A stretch of DNA of 5,367 nucleotides, from contig CANRFX010000077.1 of assembly GCA_947629995.1 (NCBI GenBank), forward strand, positions 1-5,367. Reading direction: 5' to 3'. The position numbers and the translations under genes were made by a program. Under the pieces are notes generated by a model that saw only the letters and a list, made by a program, of their open reading frames with translations, made no database searches and was not told the origin of the DNA. This document shows positions 5,316 through 5,367 of the stretch, piece after piece (within the stretch, counting starts at the first letter, position 1; every line of letters starts with the position of its first letter). The DNA is from an uncultured Clostridia bacterium (lineage in GTDB: Bacteria > Bacillota > Clostridia > TANB77 > CAG-508).

Positions 5316-5367
5316 TTAATTCATAATTTCTTCAATTCTAATAAATTCATCTAGATTCTCATTAATA
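5316..5367 (-). CDS. C-terminal end of an upstream gene (partial)
   Basis: Only one minus-strand frame stays open from the window edge to 5318; the other two stop at once. It encodes INENLDEFIRIEEIMN and ends with TAA at 5316-5318. The residues suit an amphipathic C-terminal helix. The stop is followed at once by AAGGAG (5309-5314), the usual spacing of a gene junction in an operon. The family cannot be judged from 17 codons. Confidence 0.45.
   Translation of the reverse strand, partial: INENLDEFIRIEEIMN

Noticed and set aside
1..5367. CRISPR array, tRNA or rRNA
   Set aside because: I found no regularly spaced repeats, no cloverleaf with a TTC/CCA-type pattern and no rRNA-like GC-rich block on either strand.

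Overview
The window is very AT-rich and every intact gene lies on the minus strand. Coding density is moderate, Shine-Dalgarno sites are strong (AAGGAG/AGGAGA), promoters are TTGAnn-N17-TATAAT-like with extended -10 TG motifs, and TGG encodes Trp. This points to a low-GC Bacillota (clostridial or related gut lineage) or possibly a Fusobacteriota genome, in an accessory region carrying gene relics and insertion-sequence ends. The species cannot be named from the sequence.

Layout, read in minus-strand transcription order from right to left. At 5316-5367 is the tail of a gene that enters from beyond the window, followed by an orphan ribosome binding site. At 4674-5153 is an unrecognised 159-residue protein, preceded by a 14-codon ORF with a good ribosome binding site that overlaps its start. 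A strong promoter (4611-4639) then drives a two-gene operon: an unrecognised 133-residue protein (4180-4581) and a 439-residue amidoligase-family enzyme (2848-4167, GTG start), closed by an intrinsic terminator (2792-2819).

Next comes a 770-base stretch without an intact gene. It holds a plus-strand relic that resembles the tnpB tail and right end of an IS200/IS605-type element (2671-2791), the C-terminal end of an unrecognised gene (2523-2681), and a RelE/ParE toxin pseudogene broken by an in-frame stop (2230-2502). A second strong promoter (2166-2194) drives a DEAD/DEAH-type SF2 helicase (333-2075) that overlaps by 8 bases a 76-residue charged protein (110-340). A strong intrinsic terminator follows (76-106). 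The left edge (1-55) carries a second copy of the structured right-end repeat.

The most notable points are: (i) the helicase P-loop reads PTGCDKS, with Asp where the family has Gly, one transition away from the normal codon; (ii) the two right-end repeats differ in ways that keep the hairpin paired, as expected of a structured RNA or a transposase recognition hairpin; (iii) the amidoligase operon has an unrecognised partner gene and could be an uncharacterised peptide- or metabolite-modifying pair; (iv) the toxin gene is dead and no antitoxin is visible. I see no evidence that the helicase operon and the amidoligase operon act together. They have separate promoters and terminators and are separated by insertion-sequence and toxin debris.
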